Below are positions 1 to 8,629 of a stretch of DNA of 64,000 nt, piece after piece. The stretch's first letter is position 1; each line of letters opens with the position of its first letter. This stretch comes from Mucilaginibacter sp. SJ (GTDB lineage: Bacteria; Bacteroidota; Bacteroidia; Sphingobacteriales; Sphingobacteriaceae): NCBI RefSeq assembly GCF_028993635.1, contig NZ_CP118631.1, forward strand, positions 5,022,001 through 5,086,000. Reading direction: 5' to 3'. Both the position numbers and the translations under genes were made by a program. A model generated the notes under the pieces. It saw only the letters and a program-made list of their open reading frames with translations, was not told where the DNA came from and did no database searches.

Positions 1-1
1 T

Positions 2-871
2 GCTATTCTCATTCCGGTTCATAATCGAATCAATATCACTAAACGTGGATTTAAGCATCTATATGATGCTATTGAGTATTACAAGAATAGCGTTACCGGA
101 TTTGATATAAATGTTAAAGTCGTTCTAATTGATGATGGGTCGACTGACGGTACATCAGAATGGGTAAGCGAAAACTATGGTGATACGCTGATAGTAAAAG
201 GCGATGGTAACCTTTGGTGGAGCGGAGCAATAAATGCCGGTATTATGGCATCAAAAGAAAAACTGCCCACTTTAACGGGGGTGTTGCTATGGAATGATGA
301 TGTTATACCTGCGCAGGATTACATTTACCAGTTGGTGAAAATAGTAAACGAACATAAGGAAGACCTGTTTATAGGTAGTATGGTAATGGAAAAGGATCAG
401 GAACACATCGTTTCAAATTATGGCGGCTCGTTTAACCATATTACCGGTAAACGCAGATACAAAAACAAAGGTGAATTATTGACAAATATAACTACTGAAC
501 GCAGCAAGGTTGATTGGCTTCCGGGAATGGGCACTTACATATCAGCAAATTTGCTTGATAAAATTGGCATGTTTGATGATAAGGTATTCCCACAATATTT
601 TGGCGATACCGATTATTGCTTACGGGCTGGTAAAATTAAGCAGGATATTTATGTTTACCGAAGCCTTAAAATTTTTAACGATATTGCAACTACCGGTATT
701 TACAGGCCTAAAAACCGTGAGGAGCTTTTCAAGGCATTTACGTCTATCCGTTCGAAATACCACCTCAAGAAGAATTTTTTGTTTGCTTACAAGCATGGTT
801 TTTTCCCTTTTACACTGGTAGCGTTTTTCCGTAACTACTTTTTCCTGATGAGGGCTTACCTTAAAAAATAA
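2..871 (+). CDS. Glycosyltransferase family 2, 5' end outside window
   Basis: The reading frame is open from base 2, so the gene starts upstream of the window; about 289 residues are visible. The visible N-terminal part has the GT-A nucleotide-binding pattern VVLIDDGSTDGT, followed by GNLWWSGAINAGI and, further on, LLWNDDV, where the DD is the likely metal-binding DxD-type site. A later GDTDYCLRAG segment fits the catalytic-base region of rhamnosyltransferase-like GT2 enzymes. It should act at the inner membrane or in the cytoplasm, adding a sugar from a nucleotide donor to a growing surface glycan. The next gene, a DUF115 protein, starts 24 bases downstream on the same strand, so the two are probably co-transcribed. 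Donor and acceptor cannot be told; dTDP-rhamnose is possible given rfbC, rfbD and rfbA further on. Confidence 0.88.
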   Translation, partial: AILIPVHNRINITKRGFKHLYDAIEYYKNSVTGFDINVKVVLIDDGSTDGTSEWVSENYGDTLIVKGDGNLWWSGAINAGIMASKEKLPTLTGVLLWNDDVIPAQDYIYQLVKIVNEHKEDLFIGSMVMEKDQEHIVSNYGGSFNHITGKRRYKNKGELLTNITTERSKVDWLPGMGTYISANLLDKIGMFDDKVFPQYFGDTDYCLRAGKIKQDIYVYRSLKIFNDIATTGIYRPKNREELFKAFTSIRSKYHLKKNFLFAYKHGFFPFTLVAFFRNYFFLMRAYLKK

Positions 872-895
872 ATATTACTTAAAAGCACGTACACT

Positions 896-2008
896 ATGAA
901 TAAATATATATCAAGATTTAAACAGGAAATTGACAAGGAGGGATTTGGTTCGGCTGTAAAAAAAACAGTCAAAAATACTTCTATCCGCGTTAAACGTAAA
1001 CTTACCGAAAATAAGAGGAGCCAGGAAAACTGGAAACAGCTTAAGGGCAAGTTTGTCGGTAAACGTGTTTTTTTAATAGGAAACGGTCCATCGCTTAATA
1101 AAACTCCACTGTATTTATTGGATAATGAGTACACCATGTGCTTTAACCGGTTTAATGTGATGTTTGAGCGATTGGGTTGGGTACCTAAATTTTATATGTG
1201 TGCCGATCCGCTGGTAGCCAATGATATGGCAGCCGAGATTAACCAGATAGTACCACAGGTTGAAATAGCCTTCTTCCCCGATATACACACCCATGGCCTT
1301 GATTTTCGCACCTTTATTAATGATAGGGAAAATGTGCAATGGATGTCGCCCGATTTTAAAGGGTTTTATTTTGATTTGCCTAAGGTAGCATTGGGCGGTA
1401 CCGTTGCCTATCCGGCACTGCAGGTGCTTACCTATCTTGGGTTTTCTGAGCTTTACCTTATAGGCGTTGATATGAATTACCAGATCCATAAAACGGTAAA
1501 AGAAATACACGGCACTGATGTGGCATCAACAAAAGACGATGATCCTAACCACTTCGATCCACGTTATTTTGGTACAAACCGTAAATATCATCAGCCAGTA
1601 CAGGCTATTATGGATAATATGCTTGGATCTCTTGATTATGCAGCGCAACAGATAAAAACACATAGCAATACTAATGTTGTAAATGCAGGTATCGGAAGTA
1701 TGGTTGAAAGCTTTCCTAAAACCGATTTTAACAGCCTGTTTAACTATACCGACCAGGAAGCCTTTGAGCTTTTGTCGAAACCTTTTATTGAATATTTACC
1801 TGTTAGAAGTTATGAAGAGCTGCTTGAAAAAGTTCCGCAGCTAAAATCGAAAGAGGAGATACCTGCCGACGCCGATTATTTTATTTTGGAGCATGATCTT
1901 GGTATTAGCATTATTAAAGAACTTATATTTGACTATATACCATTTGGGCCGTACAAAGGTATGTATCTGTTTATATCAAGGAAGTTTTTAAACAAAGCTT
2001 TTAATTAA
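896..2008 (+). CDS. DUF115/MptE-like protein, candidate sugar-acid transferase (copy 1)
   Basis: This 370-residue protein has a basic helical start (about residues 1-50) and then a Rossmann-like domain opening with GKRVFLIGNGPSLNKTPL near residue 58. The GNGPSL motif is typical of DUF115/6-hydroxymethylpterin-pyrophosphokinase MptE-like proteins. Relatives of this fold include the Maf proteins that attach CMP-activated nonulosonic acids to flagellin; a similar motif occurs in bacterial sialyltransferases. A second conserved block (LYLIGVDMNY, then DPNHFDPRYFG) is shared almost word for word with the protein at 11593-12660, so the two are paralogues. It sits between a GT2 gene and the sugar-acid synthesis block. 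A role as transferase is inference; the family assignment is fairly firm. Confidence 0.75.
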   Translation: MNKYISRFKQEIDKEGFGSAVKKTVKNTSIRVKRKLTENKRSQENWKQLKGKFVGKRVFLIGNGPSLNKTPLYLLDNEYTMCFNRFNVMFERLGWVPKFYMCADPLVANDMAAEINQIVPQVEIAFFPDIHTHGLDFRTFINDRENVQWMSPDFKGFYFDLPKVALGGTVAYPALQVLTYLGFSELYLIGVDMNYQIHKTVKEIHGTDVASTKDDDPNHFDPRYFGTNRKYHQPVQAIMDNMLGSLDYAAQQIKTHSNTNVVNAGIGSMVESFPKTDFNSLFNYTDQEAFELLSKPFIEYLPVRSYEELLEKVPQLKSKEEIPADADYFILEHDLGISIIKELIFDYIPFGPYKGMYLFISRKFLNKAFN

Positions 2009-2105
2009 TTAATGATTCAAAGTTCTTTTTAATTTAATATTATTTATATGCTAAATAAAAAGACATTTTTTTTCAAAAAAAACATCAAACTTATTAAAAA
2101 TTTAT

Positions 2106-2113
2106 TATTTTCG
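2106..2113 (+). promoter_or_regulatory. Possible -7 promoter element before dehydrogenase gene
   Basis: TATTTTCG lies in the AT-rich 178-base gap after the first DUF115 gene and about 73 bases before the dehydrogenase start at 2187. It is a one-base variant of the Bacteroidota -7 consensus TAnnTTTG. The same TTCG-ending variant precedes rfbC and the receptor gene at 41745. No clear -33 TTTG was found. Confidence 0.35.
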
Positions 2114-2186
2114 CAATAGTTAAACATCGAAGTGTGTGCTTTATTGTTTAATTACTAAGAAAAACAGTGTAAAATCTAAATCATCA

Positions 2187-3107
2187 ATGAAAGTCTTAAC
2201 ATCTCCCTCTTCATTTGGCCAGGTAGGCAACAAACCTTTTAGTTTACTTGAAGAAAATGGTTTTGAAATAATTAATAATCCTTATGGCCGTAAACTTACC
2301 GAAGATGAAGTAATTGAGTTGGCCAAGGATTGTGTTGGTATTGTTGCCGGTGTTGAACCGCTAACTGCACTCGTTATGGATGCGCTGCCTGATTTAAAGG
2401 TAATTAGCCGCGTAGGCATTGGTATGGATAGCATTGATCTTGATTATGCCAAAGAAAAAGGTATCATAGTAAGAAATACACCCGATGGGCCGACACGTGC
2501 CGTAGCCGAACTTACATTGGCTATGACCCTTTCTCTTTTACGCAGGATACCTCAGGCTGATGCCTCACTTAAAAATAAAGTCTGGAAAAAGCAAACAGGT
2601 AATTTAATACTTAATAAAGTAATAGGTGTTGTTGGCCTCGGTCGTATCGGGCGCCTGGTATCAGAACTTTTTAGGGGTATAGGTAACCCGGTTATCGGTT
2701 TTGATCCGTATGCTGACGCAGCATGGGCAGCAAAAAACGGTGTTGAACTGGCTGATTTTGAAAACGTACTGAAAAAAGCGGATATTGTTACCCTGCATGT
2801 GCCCGGTAATGCGGATAAATCGCCGGTTATTGGTGCGACTGAGTTAGCACTTATTAAGCAAACCGCTTTGCTTATAAATATTTCACGCGGTGGTATTGTT
2901 GATGAAGACGCGCTATTTGAGGCGTTATCTACAGGTAAGCTGGCTGCAGCGGCAATTGATGTTTTTGTTGAAGAACCTTATTCGGGTCCGTTTACTGAGC
3001 TTGATAATGTAGTACTTACACCTCACATCGGTTCATATGCCGAAGAAGGTAAACTGCTGATGGAAATTGAAGCGGTTAATAACCTGATCTCGGAAATTAA
3101 AAAGTAG
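2187..3107 (+). CDS. D-2-hydroxyacid dehydrogenase (phosphoglycerate dehydrogenase-like)
   Basis: A 306-residue NAD-dependent D-isomer 2-hydroxyacid dehydrogenase. The nucleotide-binding GLGRIG is at residues 150-155. The catalytic triad can be placed at Arg235 (INISRGG), Glu262 or Glu263 (VEEP) and His280 (TPHIG). There is no C-terminal ACT domain, so it is the short form rather than a classical regulated SerA. The ATG at 2187 is preferred over an in-frame start at 2136 because the MKVLTSP start matches the family's usual first strand and the extra 17 residues look like noncoding sequence. It heads the same-strand block and is 48 bases ahead of the Gfo/Idh gene. It probably oxidises a sugar-acid or glycerate-type intermediate rather than making serine; the substrate is unknown. 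Confidence 0.88.
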   Translation: MKVLTSPSSFGQVGNKPFSLLEENGFEIINNPYGRKLTEDEVIELAKDCVGIVAGVEPLTALVMDALPDLKVISRVGIGMDSIDLDYAKEKGIIVRNTPDGPTRAVAELTLAMTLSLLRRIPQADASLKNKVWKKQTGNLILNKVIGVVGLGRIGRLVSELFRGIGNPVIGFDPYADAAWAAKNGVELADFENVLKKADIVTLHVPGNADKSPVIGATELALIKQTALLINISRGGIVDEDALFEALSTGKLAAAAIDVFVEEPYSGPFTELDNVVLTPHIGSYAEEGKLLMEIEAVNNLISEIKK

Positions 3108-3155
3108 CCTAATACAAATCTATATTAAGAACTTATTCCTAAAATCAAAAATCCT

Positions 3156-4148
3156 ATGAGTTATAAAATTGGTATAATCGGTTACGGAGTAATGGGTAAA
3201 ACCCGTCGCACGGCTATCGAAGAAATTAAAAAAGGGACAGTAATAGCAGTATCTGAGCCAAGCATTGGCCCTGATGCGGATGGCATCCCCAATGTAAGCC
3301 ATGATGATATCATCAACAACCCCGAAATTGATGTTCTGATCGTTTGTACGCCTAACTTTTTAAACAAAGAATTAACCCTTCGTGGTCTTAACGCGGGTAA
3401 ACACGTTTTTTGCGAAAAACCCCCGGCATTTACAGCTGCCGATATATTAGAAATCAAAGAAGCCGAAGCCCGGAGCGGCAAAACCCTGATGTATGGCTTC
3501 AACCACCGGCATCACGACAGCGTTTTGCAAATGAAAAGGCTTATTGATAGCGGCGAGTATGGTAAAGTGCTTTGGTTACGCGGCCGCTACGGTAAAAGTG
3601 TTACAAAAGACTATTTTAACCAATGGCGAGCTAAAAAAGAATTGGCAGGCGGTGGCATCCTGATGGATCAGGGTATCCACATGCTTGATCTGTTCCTGTT
3701 CCTTTCGGGCGATTTTGACGTAGTAAAAGCCGAGGTGTCAAATCTGTACTGGCATATGGATGTCGAAGATAATGCCTTCGTGATACTTAAAGAATCGGCA
3801 ACGGGTAAAGTTGCATCGCTGCACTCAACGATGTCACAATGGCGCCATTTGTTTTCGTTAGAGATTTTCCTTGAAAAAGGCTACATGGTATTAAATGGCT
3901 TAATCACCTCAACCATGTCATACGGCGAAGAAACTTTATCAGTGGCCAAAAACCGGTCTACCGCCCCTGCAGCTACATGGAAAGATGAAGTTATTACCAA
4001 ATATGTTAATAATAACAGCTGGCGTTATGAAATGGATCATTTCTTTGATTGCGTTACTGAGCAAAAACCGGTTATTTACGGTAGCTCGGATGATGCGTTA
4101 AAGCTAATGACCATTATTGATAAGGTTTATGAGCAGAAAGATTTTTAA
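3156..4148 (+). CDS. Gfo/Idh/MocA family oxidoreductase
   Basis: A 330-residue NAD(P)-dependent sugar oxidoreductase. The Rossmann motif GYGVMG is at residues 9-14, the diagnostic CEKPP is at 86-90, and the catalytic-site pair Asp171/His175 lies in GGGILMDQGIHMLDLF. Family members oxidise or reduce hydroxyls on nucleotide sugars, inositols or free sugars. The gene lies between the dehydrogenase and a GmhA-like isomerase with gaps of only 48 and 36 bases. PtmF of the legionaminic acid pathway is a member of this broad family, so a sugar-acid role would not be unusual, but the substrate cannot be read from sequence. Confidence 0.9.
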   Translation: MSYKIGIIGYGVMGKTRRTAIEEIKKGTVIAVSEPSIGPDADGIPNVSHDDIINNPEIDVLIVCTPNFLNKELTLRGLNAGKHVFCEKPPAFTAADILEIKEAEARSGKTLMYGFNHRHHDSVLQMKRLIDSGEYGKVLWLRGRYGKSVTKDYFNQWRAKKELAGGGILMDQGIHMLDLFLFLSGDFDVVKAEVSNLYWHMDVEDNAFVILKESATGKVASLHSTMSQWRHLFSLEIFLEKGYMVLNGLITSTMSYGEETLSVAKNRSTAPAATWKDEVITKYVNNNSWRYEMDHFFDCVTEQKPVIYGSSDDALKLMTIIDKVYEQKDF

Positions 4149-4184
4149 TAGAAAATAATTATTTATCCCCCAAAAAACACTCCC

Positions 4185-4784
4185 ATGGAAAGAACTGAGT
4201 TAGCAAAAAATTATCTAAGTGATTATGTTGGACGTTTAACCGACATTTTAAACAAAATTGACCCTGAAAAATTAGGTCAGGTTATTACCACTTTTATTGA
4301 CGCTTTTAAAAGCGGAAATACTATTTATGTAGTAGGTAACGGCGGCAGTGCTGCAACGGCCTCACATATGCAAGCGGATTTCAGGTTTTTTGTACGTTAT
4401 TTCTCAAAATTCCGTCCTAAGATCATCGCCCTTACAGATAATGTTCCAATGATCACTGCTATCGGTAATGACAATAATTTTGATGACGTATTTGTTGAGC
4501 AAATGCGTGGCCAGTTTGTTGCCGGCGACGTATTGATTGCTATATCAGCAAGCGGCAATTCCCCAAACCTGGTAAAGGCTGCCGAATTTGCTAATGAGCT
4601 CGGCGGTAAAACTATAGCATTTGTAGGTTTCCTTGGTGGCAAGCTAAACGAAATTTCAACCGTACCTTTATATACACCAAACCCTAAAGGTGATTACGGA
4701 CCGATTGAAGATGTTCACATGATATTGAACCACATTATTGTTAACTATTTAGCTACTGACGAAGAATTTTTAGCACTTACATAG
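4185..4784 (+). CDS. SIS-domain sugar isomerase, GmhA-like (phosphoheptose isomerase type)
   Basis: A 199-residue SIS-domain protein of usual GmhA length. It has GNGGSA at residues 51-56 followed by ASHMQADF (59-66), and a second phosphate-binding loop SASGNS at 121-126. The C-terminal EDVHMILNH (175-183) holds Glu and His residues in the place of the GmhA active-site helix. GmhA converts sedoheptulose 7-phosphate to D-glycero-D-manno-heptose 7-phosphate. The lack of HldE/GmhB partners here and the AroB-like cyclase four genes on suggest that a seven-carbon sugar phosphate may be handled for another purpose. The family is sure; the exact substrate is inferred. Confidence 0.85.
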   Translation: MERTELAKNYLSDYVGRLTDILNKIDPEKLGQVITTFIDAFKSGNTIYVVGNGGSAATASHMQADFRFFVRYFSKFRPKIIALTDNVPMITAIGNDNNFDDVFVEQMRGQFVAGDVLIAISASGNSPNLVKAAEFANELGGKTIAFVGFLGGKLNEISTVPLYTPNPKGDYGPIEDVHMILNHIIVNYLATDEEFLALT

Positions 4785-4926
4785 TAATTGCTTTATAGAG
4801 GAAAACCGACAAAATAGAACCAACGGTTGGCTATTGACGTAGTGTATATAATGAAAAAATCATTAAGACGTTTATTAGTTTGAAACTTCATATTAGTTAA
4901 ACCGTTCTGTTAATAAAGTAATTTTT

Positions 4927-6300
4927 ATGAAAAAGTTAAATTTTTATTTACTTATCGCTGTGTTTTCCTCTATTATAATTGGTTGGGTGTTATTTAGCGA
5001 TAAAAGCGAGGCGCGTAATGAACCGTCTTTAAAAGCCGATGCTAATTATAGAGAAGCGAAGCAGGTTGCCGATAGCCCTGCTGCCTTGCCCGAAACGGCG
5101 GACAATGAGCCGGTGGCTGTGGTAAAAAAAGCCTCTGCTTTAAAAAAGGCCGCTTCAGTAAGCATCAGGAGCCATGAAGTTGCCGATAGCGATACTGATG
5201 AGGTATCATTGAAAGATAAGCTTTTGCAAAAAGGTGTTTACTTTGGCACAGCTCTTAATCCGGCCGATATCCAACTCAGGGCTCCCCGCCCTAAAAATTA
5301 TCTTGATGAGATCTCAAGATATTTTAACTTCTATACTATATCGGTAACATTTAAAACTACCGAAAATCAACGTGGGGTTTTTACGTTTCAAGCGGCCGAT
5401 AAAATGGTTGAATTTGCCTTAGCTCATCACTCAAAAATTAAAGGACATGTGTTGGCCTGGGGGGATGCTCTGCCAGACTGGGTGACGCAGGGAAATTACA
5501 GCCCCGGCGAGCTAAAATCGATACTGCAAAATCATGTGCAAACTATAGTAAAGCACTTTAAGGATAAATATCCAGGCGCCGTTACCGAGTGGAACGTGGT
5601 TAACGAGCCTGTTTGTAACGATGCCGCTTTCAACAATCAAACAGATTGTTATCCCGAAGGAGTAAAGAAATTTGTTTGGAGCGCTATTCATAAACCCGGT
5701 TCAACAGATCCTACCGATTATATTCAATATGCTTTTGAATGGGCACACGCCATTGATCCGTCAGCGAAGTTGTTTTTAAATGAAAACAATATTGAAACGT
5801 CGGGCAATCCGCCAAAGTTAGGACGTTTGTATAACCTTGTAAAATCATTAAAACAAAAAGGGGTACCAATTAATGGCATAGGCTTTGAATCACATATCAG
5901 GTTGTTTGACCTTAATAAATTTAATGCCCAAACATTAACTAAAACCATGAATATGTTTGCTGATTTAGGTTTGGAAACGCAGATTTCGGAGTTTGACGCC
6001 GTTATGGCATCAGGTTTAACAAATACCAGACCGGCAGGCTTAATCCCTATTACTAACCCAACAGCTAATGATTTTAAAAACCAGGCAAAACTTTATCGTA
6101 TATTTTTAACTGCTTGCCTGCACGCGAAAAACTGCACCGGTTTTACAACCTGGGGAGTTTGGGACAACACGTCATGGACGTCAACTTATTGGAAAGGCTC
6201 CTTTTACCCACATTTGCTCGACGCTAATTTTAAGCCTAAGCTTTCATTCAAGTCATTGATGGATGAGGCCAAATCCTATAAAACCGAAAAGGCTTTTTAA
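4927..6300 (+). CDS. GH10 glycoside hydrolase (xylanase-like), membrane-anchored
   Basis: A 457-residue protein with one N-terminal hydrophobic segment (about 5-23) that is a signal peptide or anchor, an Ala/Lys-rich linker (about 30-95), and a GH10 TIM barrel from about 100 to the end. The acid/base Glu is E227 in EWNVVNEP and the nucleophile is E355 in QISEFD. Residues that usually shape the -1/-2 sugar sites differ by eye: the WHxQ motif reads WGDA (178-181) and the usual QSH reads ESH (321-323). The enzyme probably cuts a beta-linked glycan in the periplasm or outside, but plain xylan may not be the substrate. It lies inside the glycan-synthesis block, with 142 bases of noncoding DNA before it, so a role in trimming or releasing the locus's own polymer is possible. 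Confidence 0.88.
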   Translation: MKKLNFYLLIAVFSSIIIGWVLFSDKSEARNEPSLKADANYREAKQVADSPAALPETADNEPVAVVKKASALKKAASVSIRSHEVADSDTDEVSLKDKLLQKGVYFGTALNPADIQLRAPRPKNYLDEISRYFNFYTISVTFKTTENQRGVFTFQAADKMVEFALAHHSKIKGHVLAWGDALPDWVTQGNYSPGELKSILQNHVQTIVKHFKDKYPGAVTEWNVVNEPVCNDAAFNNQTDCYPEGVKKFVWSAIHKPGSTDPTDYIQYAFEWAHAIDPSAKLFLNENNIETSGNPPKLGRLYNLVKSLKQKGVPINGIGFESHIRLFDLNKFNAQTLTKTMNMFADLGLETQISEFDAVMASGLTNTRPAGLIPITNPTANDFKNQAKLYRIFLTACLHAKNCTGFTTWGVWDNTSWTSTYWKGSFYPHLLDANFKPKLSFKSLMDEAKSYKTEKAF

Positions 6301-6342
6301 CAAAACCGCGTTGCTGCGCGGCGCTTAAAGTAAAATTAATAA

Positions 6343-7107
6343 ATGAACAGTATTTCTAACGTAAACATTGATTTGTCTGGAAAGGTGGCGCTTATCACCG
6401 GCGGAACGCGCGGAATTGGAAAAGCCATTGCCGATCGTTTTTTGGACGCGGGCGCGTCCATTATTTTAACCGGTACCAAAGCTACCGAAGTTGAAAAGTT
6501 GAATGCCGAAAATACCAATCCTCAAGGGATATCATACCTTCAGGTTGATTTTACAAATGAAGGGTCGGTAACGGCTTTCGTGGCTAAAATACACGAAATG
6601 GGTAAAATTGACGTGTTGGTAAACAACGCAGGTATTAACAAGATAGCTCCCAACACAGAAACTTCTAACGCCGATTTTGATTTGCTGAACGATGTGAATG
6701 TTAAGGGCCCATATATATTGTGCCGCGAAGTGAGCAAATTAATGAAAGCAAATGGCTATGGCCGTATAGTAAATGTAACCTCTATATGGAGTGCCATCAC
6801 AAGGCCGGGCCGCTCAATTTATACAACTAATAAGCACGCGATAGCCGGATTAACCAAAACATTGGCCATCGAACTTGCCGAACATAATATTTTGGTTAAT
6901 GCGGTAGGCCCCGGCTTTACACTTACTGAACTTACAGCAACAACCAATACCCCCGAGGAATTAAAAAAAATAACCGATATCATCCCTATTAAACGGATGG
7001 CCCAGCCGGTAGAAATTGCTAACCTTGTTTTATATTTGGGAAGCGAGCTTAACAGTTATTTAACAGGACAGAACTTAATTATTGATGGAGGATATACCAA
7101 TGTTTAA
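6343..7107 (+). CDS. Short-chain dehydrogenase/reductase
   Basis: A 254-residue classical SDR. The cofactor motif TGGTRGIG is at residues 19-26, NNAG at 94-97, and the catalytic Ser147, Tyr160 and Lys164 (YTTNK) are all present. The C-terminus ends in the common IDGGYTNV. It most resembles the gluconate 5-dehydrogenase or 3-oxoacyl-ACP reductase type, so an NAD(P)H-linked hydroxyl/keto conversion on a sugar intermediate is expected. Its stop overlaps the start of the AroB-like gene by 8 bases, which points to translational coupling within the block. Confidence 0.9.
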   Translation: MNSISNVNIDLSGKVALITGGTRGIGKAIADRFLDAGASIILTGTKATEVEKLNAENTNPQGISYLQVDFTNEGSVTAFVAKIHEMGKIDVLVNNAGINKIAPNTETSNADFDLLNDVNVKGPYILCREVSKLMKANGYGRIVNVTSIWSAITRPGRSIYTTNKHAIAGLTKTLAIELAEHNILVNAVGPGFTLTELTATTNTPEELKKITDIIPIKRMAQPVEIANLVLYLGSELNSYLTGQNLIIDGGYTNV

Positions 7108-8176
7108 TTTTACAGTAAAATCTATAATTCATGATTATAGTGTAACATTTATTGAAGATACTCAGAAAACCTTGCTTGCTGAGTTAAAAGACGGTGATGT
7201 TATTATTATTGATAATAAAATAAAGGAACTATATAAAGAGGTACTTGCGCCTGTACTGGGGCAGTTCAAGCACATTGGTATCGATGCCCACGAATCGGTT
7301 AAAAGCTACCAGGGTGTTGAGCCAATTATTGAAGATCTTATTGAGAACGGGTTCCGCAAAAATCATCGCCTTGTTGCTATCGGCGGCGGTATTACACAGG
7401 ATGCAACAGCGTTTATAGCTTCTATCATGTACCGCGGCGTAAAATGGTTGTTTTTCCCAACATCATTGCTTGCACAGGGCGATAGCTGCATAGGTAGTAA
7501 AACGTCAATCAACTTTAAAAAATTTAAAAATCAAATAGGAGGTTTTTACCCTCCTAACCAAATCTTTATTAACCTTCATTTCCTTGATACACTTTCCATT
7601 TGGGAGCTGAAATCAGGCCTTGGCGAAATGTGTCACTATTATGTTGTATCAAGCCCTGAAGATTTTGACCGTTTAAAAAGAGAATATGCTGATGCCTTGA
7701 CCGATAAAAAAGTGTTGGCAGGTATCATTAACCGTAGCCTTGAAATCAAAAAAGGCTATATTGAGCGAGACGAATTTGATCAGAACGAGCGCCTGGTATT
7801 TAACTATGGGCACTCATTTGGTCATGCAATTGAGTCATTGACTAACTACCGTATCCCACATGGAATAGCGGTTAGCTATGGTATGGATATGGCCAATTTT
7901 GTATCTGTTAAATTAGGTTATATTACTGAAGAAACCCGTTTGTATATCCGCGAACTTTTAAGCCAGATATGGGAAGGTACGGATATCAGCGATATTGAAC
8001 TTGAGAAATTTACCGTTGCTTTAAGTAAAGACAAGAAAAACGTGGGTAAAACCCTCGGTTTAATCCTGAATAAAGGCATCGGAAAAATTTTCAGGGATAT
8101 GCGCCCTATGGATGACGAATTTGTGGGATGGCTTAAAGAATATTTTGATACCCAGTTAACCCCGCAAACTGTATGA
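7100..8176 (+). CDS. AroB-like sugar phosphate cyclase (3-dehydroquinate synthase family)
   Basis: A 358-residue member of the dehydroquinate synthase/sugar phosphate cyclase family. NAD-site GGG is at 95-97 with Asp101. Residues Asp128 and Lys134 lie in GDSCIGSKTSIN. The zinc ligands by alignment are Glu176 (GLGEMCHY), His238 (NYGH) and His254 (IPHG); Arg231 and Asn235 are also kept. The Lys that normally follows the first zinc ligand by three (EVIK in AroB) is a His here (EMCH), suggesting a substrate other than DAHP. The start at 7100 was chosen because it overlaps the SDR stop and has GGAGG about 8 bases ahead; a TTG/ATG pair at 7082/7085 is the alternative. Its place in a glycan block argues against shikimate synthesis. 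Confidence 0.85.
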   Translation: MFNFTVKSIIHDYSVTFIEDTQKTLLAELKDGDVIIIDNKIKELYKEVLAPVLGQFKHIGIDAHESVKSYQGVEPIIEDLIENGFRKNHRLVAIGGGITQDATAFIASIMYRGVKWLFFPTSLLAQGDSCIGSKTSINFKKFKNQIGGFYPPNQIFINLHFLDTLSIWELKSGLGEMCHYYVVSSPEDFDRLKREYADALTDKKVLAGIINRSLEIKKGYIERDEFDQNERLVFNYGHSFGHAIESLTNYRIPHGIAVSYGMDMANFVSVKLGYITEETRLYIRELLSQIWEGTDISDIELEKFTVALSKDKKNVGKTLGLILNKGIGKIFRDMRPMDDEFVGWLKEYFDTQLTPQTV

Positions 8177-8625
8177 TACTTGACCAGTTAAAAAATATTG
8201 ATATATATAAAACACTGTCACCTGACATTTATGCCGGCCTGCAGTTTTTGAAAAATGCCACTCCTGATATCGCAGTCGGTACTTATCCTATCAATGAAAA
8301 TACAAAGGCCATTGTAAGCGAATACGAAACCGTTGCCGATTTTTCGAGAGGATATGAAGCTCATAAGCATGTGATTGATATCCAATACCCTGTACGTGGC
8401 CTGGAGCGTGTAAAGTGGTCGCCCATTGAAGCAATGAATGTTAACATCCCTTATGATGAAGCAAAGGACCGCACATTTTTTAAAGATCCATCACCACAGG
8501 GAACGCATGTTGATATTGGTGAGGGCATATTTGCTATTATGTTTCCTGGAGACGGTCACGGCCCACAGCATTACATTGACAAACCTGAATTCATTAAAAA
8601 AATCACTATAAAAGTAGCCATCTGA
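8173..8625 (+). CDS. YhcH/YjgK/YiaL family protein (copy 1), probable sugar-acid anomerase
   Basis: A 150-residue YhcH/DUF386 cupin-like protein of normal length. The metal-site residues of the family are visible as the EAHKHVIDIQY block, a Glu-bearing strand, and the late GDGHGPQHY segment. E. coli YhcH (NanQ) has been reported as an anomerase that opens the ring of N-acetylneuraminate for its aldolase. A similar job on the keto-sugar acid of this locus is an attractive inference, since an aldolase and a CMP-sugar synthetase gene follow. Its ATG overlaps the cyclase stop (ATGA). A paralogue lies at 12702-13154. Confidence 0.85.
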   Translation: MILDQLKNIDIYKTLSPDIYAGLQFLKNATPDIAVGTYPINENTKAIVSEYETVADFSRGYEAHKHVIDIQYPVRGLERVKWSPIEAMNVNIPYDEAKDRTFFKDPSPQGTHVDIGEGIFAIMFPGDGHGPQHYIDKPEFIKKITIKVAI

Positions 8626-8629
8626 TAAA

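Noticed and set aside
4835..4856. Sigma70-like TTGAC and TATAAT before the GH10 gene
   Set aside because: The two boxes are only about 7 bases apart, and Bacteroidota use the TTTG/TAnnTTTG promoter instead.
7100..8176. Annotation as housekeeping aroB
   Set aside because: The gene is coupled to sugar-acid genes and an active-site Lys is replaced by His; the shikimate aroB is more likely elsewhere.
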